A stretch of 64,000 nucleotides of DNA from Anadara kagoshimensis (taxonomy: Eukaryota > Mollusca > Bivalvia > Arcoida > Arcidae). Of this stretch, positions 10,981 through 21,539 are shown one piece after another. The first letter of the stretch is position 1. Every line of letters begins with the position of its first letter. The translations under genes were made by a program, and so were the position numbers. The notes beneath the pieces are model-generated. The model ran no database searches. It was not told the DNA's origin and saw only the letters and a list, made by a program, of their open reading frames with translations. The DNA lies in the NCBI GenBank assembly GCA_021292105.1, contig CM037872.1, positions 7,799,291 to 7,863,290 of the forward strand, read 5' to 3'.

Positions 10981-11364
10981 TTAAAGCAATCATAATAAAC
11001 TAAATACATACCTAATACATAATGAAATTCCTAGCTATTTATAGATCTCCTGATAAGAAATAAAATCTCCTCAAGTCGCCGTTTTCACAAGTTATAGTCA
11101 AGTTACTTTGGTGCTGTTTTACGGGTCATACTGTTTTAATATATAGTAAACCATCTATACACAAGTTACCATTTTGCTCTTCCTCAAGTTAGCGATTTTT
11201 GGTACTATTTCACAAGTCACCAGTCTGTGTTCAAATCAATCTCCTCAACCCGTGTGAGGCTGATTATAAAACCGGCATCATCACAAAATGCAATAAAAAC
11301 TCTACAAACGAAAACAAAAACAATGTCGCTACTATAACTCGCATGACTAAGGGATAGGCCGTTA

Positions 11365-11602
11365 TAGTGCGTCAAGTTTGACCTGGCCGTTTGACCTTTA
11401 TTTTGAATATTAGATTGGGCCAATAAACTGTGTGATTTAAGCACCAAGGCAGCATGTTTCATTACCACAAACACTCGGTAACCGCTATAACTATCATCTA
11501 TCCTTATATATCAACTTAATATACACCTAGATTACAGAATGAGTATGCCTGTTTGGATATTCAAATTAAAGGTCAAACGGCCAGGCCAAACTTGACGCAC
11601 TA
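11365..11602. mobile_element. 238-bp MITE with about 38-bp TIRs and TA duplication
   Basis: Begins TAGTGCGTCAAGTTTGACCT and ends in the near-perfect complement. TA flanks at 11363-11364 and 11603-11604 fit a Tc1/mariner-type insertion. Confidence 0.75.
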
Positions 11603-11979
11603 TAAAACATCCTGCTAACGTCCTCAGTGTTATGTTTTACTTAATCGTGGCCTAATAAATATGTTCTTAGTGATACGATCGCATATAATTAAAATTTTAC
11701 GTAAGTAAACATGCAACATACAGTAGGTACACAACTGCATCAACAGCGAGTGTCTCGTCAATCCATAGGTCACATAGATACGAAAAAAGTTCAAAATGGA
11801 TCTTATTTTGTTACAGGATCAATCCCTTACTTGATAAACACGAAAGTTTGACTGAATTCTGTGGCATTCATCTACTTGTTTTCACGTGTATTTTGACTGT
11901 ATAGTAATTACTGTATAATGCATTGTTACTATATAACTTCGCTCTTTAATTGGAAAATGATAATAAATAAATGAAGAAA

Positions 11980-11984
<5 letters not shown>

Positions 11985-12010
<26 letters not shown>

Positions 12011-12123
12011 GACAAATAAAATGAATAAAGAGGAATTGTGATACAATTTTACTGGCTTTTAGAAGAAGGTGATCTTTATATAGAGGTTGCCTTTAAGGCA
12101 GGTAATTATTATAATTATTATTA

Positions 12124-12167
<44 letters not shown>

Positions 12168-12293
12168 GTTATTTTTATTATTATTGACAAATAAATGAAT
12201 AAAGAGGAATCGTGATACAATTTTACTGGCTTTTAGAAGAAGGTGGCCTTTATATAGAGGTTGCCTTTAAGGCAGGTTATTATTATAATAAGA

Positions 12294-12336
<43 letters not shown>

Positions 12337-12350
12337 TATTATTATTATTA

Positions 12351-12384
<34 letters not shown>

Positions 12385-12440
12385 TATTATTATTATCATT
12401 ATTGTTATTATCATTATTATTATTATTATTATTATTAATT
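11985..12440 (+). repeat. (ATT)n microsatellite containing two MITE-2 segments
   Basis: Long ATT/TTA runs at 11985-12010, 12100-12185 and 12290-12437. Between the runs is a duplicated block ATGAATAAAGAGGAAT...CTTTAAGGCAGGT derived from MITE-2. Open frames here are homopolymeric Ile/Tyr/Leu artefacts. Confidence 0.85.
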
Positions 12441-13192
12441 CAGCTGTTGCTTAACCCTAAATTGTAGTTATTTTATCATCATAAAAGTATTGTTTAAACC
12501 AAACTCCTCACTGCGTTTGTCAGAGATCTGTGTTATTTCAAATATGCTTATAAAATTAGATAAGTCTGATAAACAATGATTAATGATTTCTATACAACAG
12601 TGTCAATTGTGTGGTGCATTATGATCACATTATAATATAATTACCAATTTAATTTCAAATCTTTTTTGCAACAAACATTTTGATTGGTAATAATTTATCT
12701 GTTATTTAAATTTGTTGCATGTATGAAACAATTGGCCCTTGTTACCCTGGACAACGACATTCGGCAAGCAAACTAACAAACATTCTCCAACTAAATCTGT
12801 CAAGAATGGTATTCGAAACTAGGCAGTAATAAATGCTCTGGTTCATCAGCTTGAGCTTCAAATCACTTTGTCACCTTAACTCGATTAATAAAAAATGTTC
12901 CGGATCTCGGTAACCGGTTTGACTTTTATAATTTGTTTATGATTTCCTTTTGATTGTGTTTCACGTCTGGTGTAGCGGTAGTTTATATTTTTGGTGTTTG
13001 TCGCCTAAATCTGGCACAATGTAATTTATCCAAATGCAAAATATTAATGTATTTGTTATATGTACACATTTTCCTTTTATTACGGTTCATTTTAATATCG
13101 ATTTATTGGTCTAGTGGAGGTACACTTTCTATGTGATTTCCCTCCATGTGTCACACGTGTTTGTGTATTTTAAATTTGTTTTGTTTCTTATC
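12441..13192. other. No recognisable feature
   Basis: AT-rich DNA without supported genes or clear repeats. Confidence 0.4.
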
Positions 13193-13330
13193 AAAATAAA
13201 CATACTAATCCATGTCCGAATCACAATCCAGAAGCAAAGCAAAAACTTTGGAACTGACAAGTCGGGTTAGACACGTGAACCGTTCCACCAGGGAAGTGAG
13301 GTCGGGTGCGCCGGAAGAGTATTATAATTT
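13193..13330 (+). mobile_element. FB1 left-TIR fragment
   Basis: CAAAATAAACATACTAATCC, ATGTCCGAATCACAATCCAG and CCAGGGAAGTGAGGTCGGG match the FB1 TIR. It stops before the FB1 body. Confidence 0.7.
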
Positions 13331-13648
13331 ATCATCATCATCATTCTCGTCATCAATCCATCATTGTCGTCGTTTTCATTTGTCACCTTGCGTCATTTGT
13401 CATGTTTTGAATGAGACTGAGAGCTGAATTGATCACCGCCGCACATGATCATTGTGTACTCTATGCCCTTTGTGATAGTTTTGAATAAAGATGGTTAACT
13501 TTGCTTGATAACCCGAATTTTGTTATAAATTGGGAGGCAGTACAAAAAAATAAAAAATAGTTTAATGAAACATTCCTGTTTACAGTTGACATCTTTCTGT
13601 CAGAAACAGTGTATATGCAAACTTATCACTAAGCTTTACAATGTCAGT

Positions 13649-13857
13649 GTACAGACATGTCAAAAGTTTAACAGGTTTTAAGGCTAACGAAAAGGCACAA
13701 AAACTCGGCTATCGATGTGGATAGCTAGTGGCGAAATAAATGTGGAATAATAGCTAACAGCTGCCAAAAAGCTGTCAATATATAGCTAACGAAGAGCTGC
13801 CATTTCGGCACTAATTTGCTGGCTTTGTGTTGAACTTTCAACAGGTCTATAGTGTAT
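13649..13857. mobile_element. MITE-1 copy, near full length
   Basis: GTACAGACATGTCAAAAGTT to ACTTTCAACAGGTCTATAGT, with central CAGCTGCCAAAAAGCTGTC. Confidence 0.7.
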
Positions 13858-13984
13858 GGGGTATCTTCATCTGACATATGCCCCTATGGTGTTTTCAAAA
13901 ACCATGCATTGTGATAACATCAAGAAGATGTCAAACTGAAGTGTCATGTGATAGCGATTAAAATAAACGAGAAAAGCGCTAGTT

Positions 13985-14210
13985 TGGACAAGGTGTAAAA
14001 TGTGGACTGGAATGGGCTCATGGATTGTATTTTTGGACTAGACTGGACTGGACTCGTGGGTTGGACTTATGGTCTAGACTCGTGGATTGGACTTCAGAAC
14101 TTTTCAAGTCCAAGAGTCCAATCTAAACTAAAAGGGCACTCCAGCCCAAGTTTTACACCAAGGAACCAACCCAGTCCATGAGTCCATATTTTACACTTTG
14201 CTACTGGTAA
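13985..14210. repeat. Imperfect inverted repeat rich in TGGACT
   Basis: The left side reads GTGTAAAATGTGGACTGGAA and the right side CCAGTCCATGAGTCCATATT then TTACAC, giving a hairpin-like element with TGGACTGGACT repeats. Confidence 0.55.
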
Positions 14211-14339
14211 CACGGAGTTACGAATCTTGTATGTCACTGTGGTGGTGATGAAAGTGATGGGTTAAAAATTAAAAACTCGACATAGATTTAGTTTTAGTTA
14301 GTGTCCTCAGTCACGAGTTGGATCGCAGTGCCTCTCACC

Positions 14340-15070
14340 AACTTTTTTATTCCCTCTGAAAAGTAGTTTAGGGGGTATATAGGAATCATCATAATGTCTG
14401 TCTGTCTGTCCGTCTGTCCGTCCGTCTATCCATCCGTCTGTCTGTATATCAGTGAAAAATCGTATCCGGGCCATATCTAATAATTGCTTTGGGCGACTGT
14501 CATAAAACTTCACATGAATAATTTGCTTGGTCAAAAGGTGTGTCATGACCTTGATAACCAAGGTCGTGTCCGGGCCATATCGCATAACTGCTTTGGACGA
14601 CTGCCATAAAACTTCACATGAATAATTTGCTTGGTCAAAAGGTGTGTCATGACCTTGAAAACCAAGGTCGTGTCCGGGCCATATCGCATAACTGCTTTGG
14701 ACGACTGCCATAAAACTTCACATGAATAATTTGCTTGGTCAAAAGGTGTGTCATGACCTTGAAAACCAAGGTCGTGTCCGGGCCATATCGCATAACTGCT
14801 TTGGACGACTGCCATAAAACTTCACATGAATAATTTGCTTGGTCAAAAGGTGTGTCATGACCTTGATAACCAAGGTCGTGTCCGGGCCATATCGCATAAC
14901 TGCTTTGGGCGACTGTCATAAAACTTCACATGAATAATTTGCTTGGTCAAAAGGTGTGTCATGACCTTGAAAACCAAGGTCGTGTCCGGGCCATATCGCA
15001 TAACTGCTTTGGACGACTGCCATAAAACTTCACATGAAATGTCTCATGACCTTGAAAACCAAGGTCATAT
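14340..15070 (+). repeat. 104-bp minisatellite, about 6 units, in a larger element
   Basis: Units carry GTGTCCGGGCCATATCGCAT, TAAAACTTCACATGAATAAT and GGTGTGTCATGACCTTGA with very few differences. Upstream is (GTCT)n and a GGGGGTATATAGGAATCATC block like that near 6060. The period is not a multiple of three; open frames on the minus strand are by-products. Confidence 0.9.
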
Positions 15071-15309
15071 GTGAAAGGTCAAGGTCGCGGGAAAACATTA
15101 AACCGAGGGGTTATTTGGCTCTCAAGAGACAGTTCTGGTTTATTTATTTTTGTTTTGAAAATACATATACAACGGAGAATCAGAAGATAGTATATTAATA
15201 AATTTAGCAGTTCAAAAAGAAACTTAAAATTAATATGATAAGGCATTGAAACAAAATTAATAGGGTTTGACAAATTGGAAAATGAAAAGTATTGGCAATA
15301 TATTTACAG

Positions 15310-15472
15310 TTAACTCCTCGTTAGCTATATCTAAACAGTCGGTTATTACCAATCGTCTTTGGCAGCTTTCTGACCAATACCTATCTATAATATCGGCCAA
15401 TCGGCAGCAGAACACCGACCCCTTTTCGTAAGCTAAGTGTTAAACTTTCGACATTCTGTACAATACATCATA
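15310..15472. mobile_element. MITE-1 fragment
   Basis: TCCTCGTTAGCTATATCTAA through GTTAAACTTTCGACATTCTG. Confidence 0.55.
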
Positions 15473-15774
15473 AGTGGTTAAAACGACCCGACAAAGCTGT
15501 TAGTACTTTATCCCCTTTTTATATATTATATGAGTATTGTATTTATGTGGCAATGAAAATATTCATACAAAATATGTAATGACCTTTTTATACCGAGGAA
15601 AATTACTAGCTAATTATGGAATCATGGCAATCATATAAATTCTTATTAATATTGTGATTCAACGACACATTTTTCATTACGAGTTGACAAATTCCTTAAA
15701 TTGCTCTAGGGTCTACTACTAGCAATTCATACAATGTTAATATACAGAGAGATGAAATTAGGAATTCTTTCGTG

Positions 15775-16245
15775 AACAAAACAAACATATCAATCCATGT
15801 CCAAAAATACAACTCCAAAGCAAATTATAAACTTTGGAGCTGGCAATAAGGTTAAACATGTGAACTTCCACCAGGGAAGTGAGACCGGGTGTTCTAGGAG
15901 GGTAAACACTTCCTGTTTAGCTAGCTTCACCCACCACGTATGTAACCAAAATTGGGAATGACAGGAACATGGAACTATGGGACGTCAAATACATCCAGGG
16001 CAATCCTGGACACAGAGACATCAAACTTATCAACAATAATGTCATTACGACCATAATACTTTTTAGGGCCTTGATAACCCTAGGCTTGCAATCTTTGTGG
16101 CAACATTTTTTGTAATCAGCTTGCTTCGCAGTAGAAAGTTCTCTTAGTGAGAACAAACTCTACCATAGGGTCTCAATTGTGAAACAAATACACCATAAGC
16201 AGGGGAGCGGATATATTGCTTCATAGAATAGAAAAGTTGACAAAA
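15775..16245 (+). mobile_element. FB1 element copy
   Basis: TIR CATATCAATCCATGTCC then body CACCAGGGAAGTGAGACCGG, GGGCAATCCTGGACACAGAG, GCCTTGATAACCCTAGGC, up to GCAGGGGAGCGGATATATTG. The right TIR is absent. Confidence 0.7.
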
Positions 16246-16249
16246 TATT

Positions 16250-16750
16250 GCCAAAACAAAATTATTGAACGTGATAAACAGAAATTTTACAAGCGCCGTG
16301 TGCTAAAATTTTTAATACACACATGTACTTTCTTATTAAAAAATTAAAATAAGCACATAACGCAGTTTTCTATATACATTCTTACGTGTTAAAAAGATGA
16401 AATACGCATAATATGCATGTATTGTTTAAAATACTAAGTAAATTTGCACGTCTCTCACAAAATTCTACCAAGACAATACGTTCTTCAGATTCTTTCACTA
16501 ACTCAATATCAACTTTAAAACAGATTAAAAATTCGAGCACATATATTAATCGTCATTATAGTGTTCGAGTTGATACAAATAGCGCGCACATCAAACTGCA
16601 CAGACAGCCATTGCTTTATTACTAGATCACATGTATTACAAGGGACACAACTCTCATCACCAGTCGCTACCTCGTTATTCTATTATCTCCCTTAGACCAT
16701 ACCGTAGCACATACACTACAGTGATACTACAGTCATGTTCAACTTTGAAA
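16250..16750. other. No recognisable feature
   Basis: AT-rich; a 70-codon ORF at 16413-16625 has no recognisable domain. Confidence 0.4.
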
Positions 16751-16756
16751 CAAGAG

Positions 16757-16980
16757 TACAGTACAGTCCTGTTGAAAGTTTAAGACTTGGCGTACTAAAA
16801 ATTATCGACTCGAACTCATCTGATTATTCGTTAGCTAAATCTCGACACATTTTTGGCAGTTGCTATCTATCTCTCGGTAACTTTTAGACCACTAGCGATT
16901 AATATCTCGCCAATCGACGACCAAGCTTCGGCTCATTTTCGATATGCTAAGTGTTAAACTTTTGACAGGTCGGTATTGTA
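16757..16980. mobile_element. MITE-1 copy
   Basis: CAGTCCTGTTGAAAGTTTAA to TTTTGACAGGTCGGTATTGT. It abuts the next MITE-1. Confidence 0.6.
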
Positions 16981-17071
16981 AAGTACAGTCATGTCACAGA
17001 AAGTTAAACACTAAGCCAACAAATTATTGCCAAATCATTTATCTCGGACCCTCGTTAGCTCAGCTGTTAGA

Positions 17072-17340
17072 GTGCTCGCTTCGTTAGTGGGAAGATTTGA
17101 AAGTGGGTAGTGACTGTTCTTTTTCCAAGCACTCGGTATTACGACAGGAAAGTCGCGGTTCTTTCGGATGGGAACTTAAAATAAATGAGGTCCAGTGTCA
17201 CGGTAGGCTTAAGAACTCTGCTGTATAATGTCATCAGCGAAACGCACAGGCAAAATTTCTGCACCTTCGCCTAAAGCTGGCGACGTCTCGATATAAGTGA
17301 AAAATTCTTGACTGAAACGTTAAACACCAGTACTCAACTC
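17072..17340 (+). mobile_element. SINE-b inside MITE-1
   Basis: GAGTGCTCGCTTCGTTAGTG head, body CACTCGGTATTACGACAGG, tail GCTGGCGACGTCTCGATATA ending ACTCAACTCAAC. Confidence 0.7.
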
Positions 17341-17471
17341 AACTCGTTCATCTCGGACCCTTGTTAGCTGTGTTTTCTACAGCAGCTGCTATCTATCTCT
17401 CGGCGATCTTTCAGCCACATATCGGACATTCGGCAGTCGGCTTTCGACTACGTATACTTTTCCTAAGATCG

Positions 17472-17834
17472 GTAGTGGCCTAATGGAGTCTACAAATCCA
17501 GGGTCTCTCGCCGCTGTGAGTTCGAGACCGCTCAGACCACATGTGGGAGAGTGAACTTTCCTTGCCGTTGGTCTTTACTGGTTCATCCGGTGCCAGTATA
17601 ATGTGACTGGGAGACGGTACGCGTGTCGTCTGCGGCGTACTGACTCAGTGAGCTAGCACCTTAAAGTCGCCCCTGAGTGCGCGCTGATACAAGGCAGACC
17701 ATAAAACACACCTGCACTTCACATGCATACACAAATTTCTTCATAGATTAATCCATAGAGATTAAATAAAAAGTTCTCGTCGCGAAAAGCTGAAAAATTG
17801 CTGGTGCGACGTTAAGCAACACTTAAACAACCAA
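17472..17834 (+). mobile_element. SINE-a with exact 10-bp TSD
   Basis: Head GTAGTGGCCTAATGG..., tail GCTGAAAAATTGCTGGTGCG. Flanked by CCTAAGATCG at 17462-17471 and 17835-17844, the product of target-primed insertion. Confidence 0.8.
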
Positions 17835-18059
17835 CCTAAGATCGATGTTAAACTTTCGACAGGTCGGTATTGTATGGTAAATTACAGATGCACACCAAGG
17901 TATTAACTGTACAAGTGTTTAACACAAAACATATTGTGCATAGTTATTATTGTAATAGTGGTGGTTCAGTTTGTTCATTCAGTTAATGTAATTTATCAAA
18001 TATGAGAAATAAATTATGTATTGATGAAAGAGTTAAGTGATAACATGTGTGAACTATAT

Positions 18060-18220
18060 ATAAAGTGTGGAGGAGGGAGAGAGAGAGAGAAGATTAGGTA
18101 AAAGGATGTGAACTATATGTAAAATGGAGAGATAGAGTGGATTTTGTGAAATCATGTGAACTATATATAGAATTGAGAGAGAGGGGGGGGGATTTGGTGA
18201 TAGCATGTGAATTATATATA

Positions 18221-18279
<59 letters not shown>

Positions 18280-18280
18280 C
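18060..18280 (+). repeat. GA-rich region and (AG)n microsatellite
   Basis: A repeated ATGTGAACTATATATA-GAGAGAGG block, then an uninterrupted AG run at about 18224-18277. Confidence 0.9.
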
Positions 18281-18362
18281 TTACGCTAGATTAGGTTCTA
18301 CATAAAAGGCGTGAACCAGTGGAGTAATGGAAATTAACGTCCGACTTATCATTGTTGTCAGT

Positions 18363-18708
18363 TTTTGAGTTGAGTTGAGTAATGGTGTTTAACGTCCCAG
18401 TCAAGAATATTTCACTTATATCGAGACGTCGCCAGCTATAGGCGAAGGTGCAGAAATTTTGCCTGTGCGTTGCGCTGATGGCATTTTACAGCAGGGTTCT
18501 TTATCGTGCCAAGCCTACCAAGACACGGGACCTCGTTTATTTTAAGTCCCCATTCGAAAGAACCGTGACTTTCATTTCGTAATGCCGAGTGCTTGGCGAA
18601 AGAACAGTCACTACCCACTTTTAAGTCTTGGGTCAGACGCGGCCGGGGTTCAAACCCACGACCTCCCACTTACGGAGCGAGCACTCTACCAACTGAGCTA
18701 CCGCAGTG
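18363..18708 (-). mobile_element. SINE-b, full length
   Basis: Minus strand: GCGGTAGCTCAGTTGGTAGA (A box), GGGTTTGAACCCC-like B box, body CCAAGCACTCGGCATTACG, tail GACGTCTCGATATAAGTGAA. Confidence 0.8.
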
Positions 18709-18887
18709 AATAGCTTGAGGAAACCAACAATCTTTGATAAGCGAACCGAAACACTTTCTCACATCAGAATATCAGTTTCATATGTTATCCAAAGTTCTGT
18801 GTTTTTTTTAGCTCTCATTTAAGACTTTATTGCCACCGAGGTCCCGGAAATGAGACCATAGGGTGTTTGGCTGAATAACAGAAGTCT

Positions 18888-18892
18888 TCCAC
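18888..18892. repeat. Target-site duplication TCCAC (left)
   Basis: Five bases before the CACTGTG terminus, repeated at 21535-21539. Confidence 0.75.
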
Positions 18893-19573
18893 CACTGTGT
18901 TGATTCTACACTGGTCACGAATGTTTGGACCAACTTCCGGTTTAGTTGCGAAGCGGAGACCTGAAAGCGGTACGTTCAACTACGTTGTAAATATTCTGTT
19001 ACTTAGTCTTTATTATACAAAATAGTGAGTGCATATCATCGTTGACATTTCTGCACATGCGAATGAGTTGCTACAACAAGGATTAACGCCCATTTAGTCC
19101 ACAGACGTGCATTCTGTATCACCGTGGTCAACACTGATAGACTTCAGAACGATAAATGTTAATAACATAGATAACTAGTGTTGCTATTCATCTTGTGTAG
19201 TTTGAATATAATATACATTCTGCTGATATCACCCGTTGTCTACACTCTGGGACCTTTTTTAACTGCAAAATTTGATCGAATTTGTGACCTAGTTTACTGT
19301 TTACGATACGTGTTTGGATATAGTCCAGAAGCTGCAACTGTACGGTTGGGATAAATGAAAGTGTACAGTTTGTTCCTCTATGTGCAGCTCATACATCAAA
19401 TTTCGAATCACCAGCGGGTTGATTTCAAATCGCTTTACTGTCAGATTTAGACATATTAAACTTTCGATTCTAATGGGCATTGATAAATGAAATAGATAGG
19501 TTCTATTTAAACGAATTATTACAACTACGACAATTATGTCTGCATCTACTGTCCTGTGAACCGACAACTTACA

Positions 19574-19725
19574 GTTGCCCAGAATGCACCCTAGTACAAG
19601 ACACAAAACCCACAATACACAGCTACACCGATTCACATGCATTACACTGCGTCACATTGACTTTTGTTATCTGTATGAACGTTGTGGTCATTGCAAAAGC
19701 CGGAAAATTGCTGACGCGAAGTAAT
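19574..19725 (+). mobile_element. Old SINE-a 3' fragment
   Basis: CTAGTACAAGACACAAAACC, CACATGCATTACAC and AAAATTGCTGACGCGAAGT match the SINE-a 3' half with heavy divergence. It lies inside Transib/RAG-like element 2. Confidence 0.5.
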
Positions 19726-19984
19726 AATCCATTAAAACTGCACAACTATCACTCATTTACAAGTTACAAGTATAGTATGACAAAATTGTATCAAACTCTC
19801 CAGAATTTCGACACTTTTTCGTCGTACCTCATGGAAACTGAAATTATCATTACTGTATCACTTAACAACATCGGCAAACAACAGAAAAGCAATATTATCC
19901 ATCGGAAATTCATCTCTACTTAGTAGTGTGTTGAAGTTTTGCCAAATGTCAATAATACCATACTTTTTAATGTTATAAGAACAT

Positions 19985-20460
19985 AATCAAAAACAAACAT
20001 ACTAATCCATGTCCGAATCACAATCCAGATGCAAAGTAAAAACTTTGGAACTGACAAGTTAGGTTAGACACGTGAACTTTCACCAGGGAAGTGAGGCCGG
20101 GTGCTCCGGAAGAGTAAGCACCTCCTATTTAGCTAGCTACACCCGCCACATGTTAAAAAATTGTGTGAAAGGAACATGGAACTATGAGACGTCAAATATA
20201 TCCAGGGCAATCCTGGACACAGAAACATCAAACTTATCAACAATACTGTGATGACGGCCATAAAACTTTTTGAGGGCCTTGATAAGCCTATGCTTGCAAT
20301 ATCCCTGAGGCAACAATTTATTTGCAAGCAGCCTACTTCGTTGTACAAAGTCCCCGTAGTGGGAACAAGCTCTACCATAGCGTATTACATTGGGAAACAA
20401 ATACACCATAAGCAGGAAAAGCAGGTATATTGCTGCATAGAAAAGGAAAGTTGACAATAG
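19985..20460 (+). mobile_element. FB1 copy nested in Transib/RAG-like element 2
   Basis: Begins AATCAAAAACAAACATACTA and runs through the FB1 body to ATTGCTGCATAG. It lacks the right TIR. Confidence 0.75.
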
Positions 20461-20561
20461 AAAAATTGAAGTCATCACGTTTGTCATAAAGTTTCAAATG
20501 TAGCCTTTCGTGTGCGTCATAATTCAGGTATAAGTCTAAATGTGAAGCAGAACTTGAGGAA

Positions 20562-21006
20562 TCAGTCGTGTCTTTCATAAGGAACTAGTTTGATTAATGC
20601 CGTTTCATCTTCGTTTTCCTGTTCAAAACTGTCATCAATTTCCATTATATCCAAATCACATTCAATCTGCGTCTCATCTGAACACTGTTTTTCACTATCA
20701 TCCACCCTTTTCACTTTTTTGGCAAGAGGACTGTGGAAAACGTTCGCTTGATTTAAAGAACTTTTTTCCTCATCAGAAATAACACGAATACAAAGATTTC
20801 CCGGGTCATCACTTTTCACTTCAATTCTACTATTCCTAGAAACAGATGATATCGTGAGTTCTGTAGCCTAGTTTTCCGCTTTCTAAATTCAGTTCAAGGC
20901 TTCTAATTTTTAAATAATCGTTTTTGTGGCACTTTGATGGGTGGTCTATTATGGTTTTAAAATTGCTTGCTCCAAAAACGCAGTAATAACAAGTGAATCT
21001 GTCCAT
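20562..21006 (-). pseudogene. Broken zinc-finger-like ORF inside Transib/RAG-like element 2
   Basis: Two overlapping minus-strand frames. 21006-20836 encodes MDRFTCYYCVFGASNFKTI...DHPSKCHKNDYLKIRSLEL...GYRTHDIICF and then stop. The adjacent frame (about 20849-20562) continues NSRIEVKSDDPGNLCIRV...FHSPLAKKVKRVDDSEK with an acidic tail. The first part aligns with element 1's FHCLYC...DHCIIFHKDLELKF...NFHIIP block, so one frameshift near 20840-20850 has split the same domain. The SPLAKKVKR segment looks like a basic patch or nuclear signal. The start and any upstream exon are unknown. Confidence 0.5.
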
Positions 21007-21534
21007 CCTTCAATCTGCAATAAAAAAATATGCACGGGTTTAGAATCCAACCCGTACACAAGAAATGTTTATATATTATCCAAACCGTGCACACATCATT
21101 ATCCAAACCATAACATGGCGTTTTGACTCGGTGTTGATATTTTCCATTTTCTATCATAAAATAGCAAAACGTTAAATGTAGACAAAAGCTAGGTATATGA
21201 GAAAGTTTCGGGAATGATTTAGCAAAGAACCCATACACCTTTTGACACAAAAATACGTATTTATCGTGTTTTTCTTGACTAGGTGCACTTATGGGCCTAA
21301 TGTTGTTACATTTATCTCGGAATATATCCTTTAGTCAAGTTTATCAATTGTCAGAAATGTAAGTACTAAATTAGCTTACCGTCTCAAACATAGATCTATC
21401 CAATTCCAGTACAGAACAATCACCTAATCAGGTAAAAATGCTTCCATGTCTTCTGTTTATGAATATCGAAGCGAGGCGACCTGAAAACGGAAGTTGGTCC
21501 AAACATTCGTGACCGGTGTAGAATCAACACAGTG

Positions 21535-21539
21535 TCCAC
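21535..21539. repeat. Target-site duplication TCCAC (right)
   Basis: Directly follows the inverted heptamer that ends at 21534. Confidence 0.75.

Larger units (their letters stand above)
16983..17880. mobile_element. MITE-1 copy interrupted by SINE-b and SINE-a
   Basis: The left end CAGTCATGTCACAGAAAGTT and right end TTAAACTTTCGACAGGTCGG are separated by two SINEs. The SINE-b insertion duplicates about CTCGGACCCT(C/T)GTTAGCT. The SINE-a insertion duplicates CCTAAGATCG. Confidence 0.65.
18893..21534. mobile_element. Transib/RAG-like non-autonomous DNA transposon, copy 2 (CACTGTG ends)
   Basis: A 2642-bp element with about 47-bp terminal inverted repeats (one mismatch) beginning CACTGTGTTGATTCTACAC. 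It is flanked by the 5-bp duplication TCCAC (18888-18892, 21535-21539). Its termini differ from element 1 beyond the CAC(A/T)GTG heptamer. Both share a GAAGTTG...CAAAC block (in opposite orientation relative to the terminus) and a CGAAGCGAG-like motif just inside the TIR. It contains an old SINE fragment, a long-TIR element insertion (19985-20460) and a broken zinc-finger-like ORF on the minus strand. No transposase core was recognised. Confidence 0.72.

Noticed and set aside
12212-12467. ORFs of poly-Ile/Tyr/Leu
   Set aside because: (ATT)n microsatellite translation.
14307-14919. Minus-strand ORFs with MAVVQSSYAIWPG repeats
   Set aside because: They are readings of the 104-bp minisatellite; the period is not a multiple of three, so frames change each unit.
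19301-19923. Overlapping ORFs of 113 and 147 codons on both strands
   Set aside because: The region includes an old SINE-a fragment (19574-19725) and neither translation shows a domain.
18893-21534. A full RAG1-like or Transib transposase inside the RSS-ended elements
   Set aside because: No long ORF or chain of exons with recognisable catalytic-core residues was found; only the zinc-finger-like block is seen.
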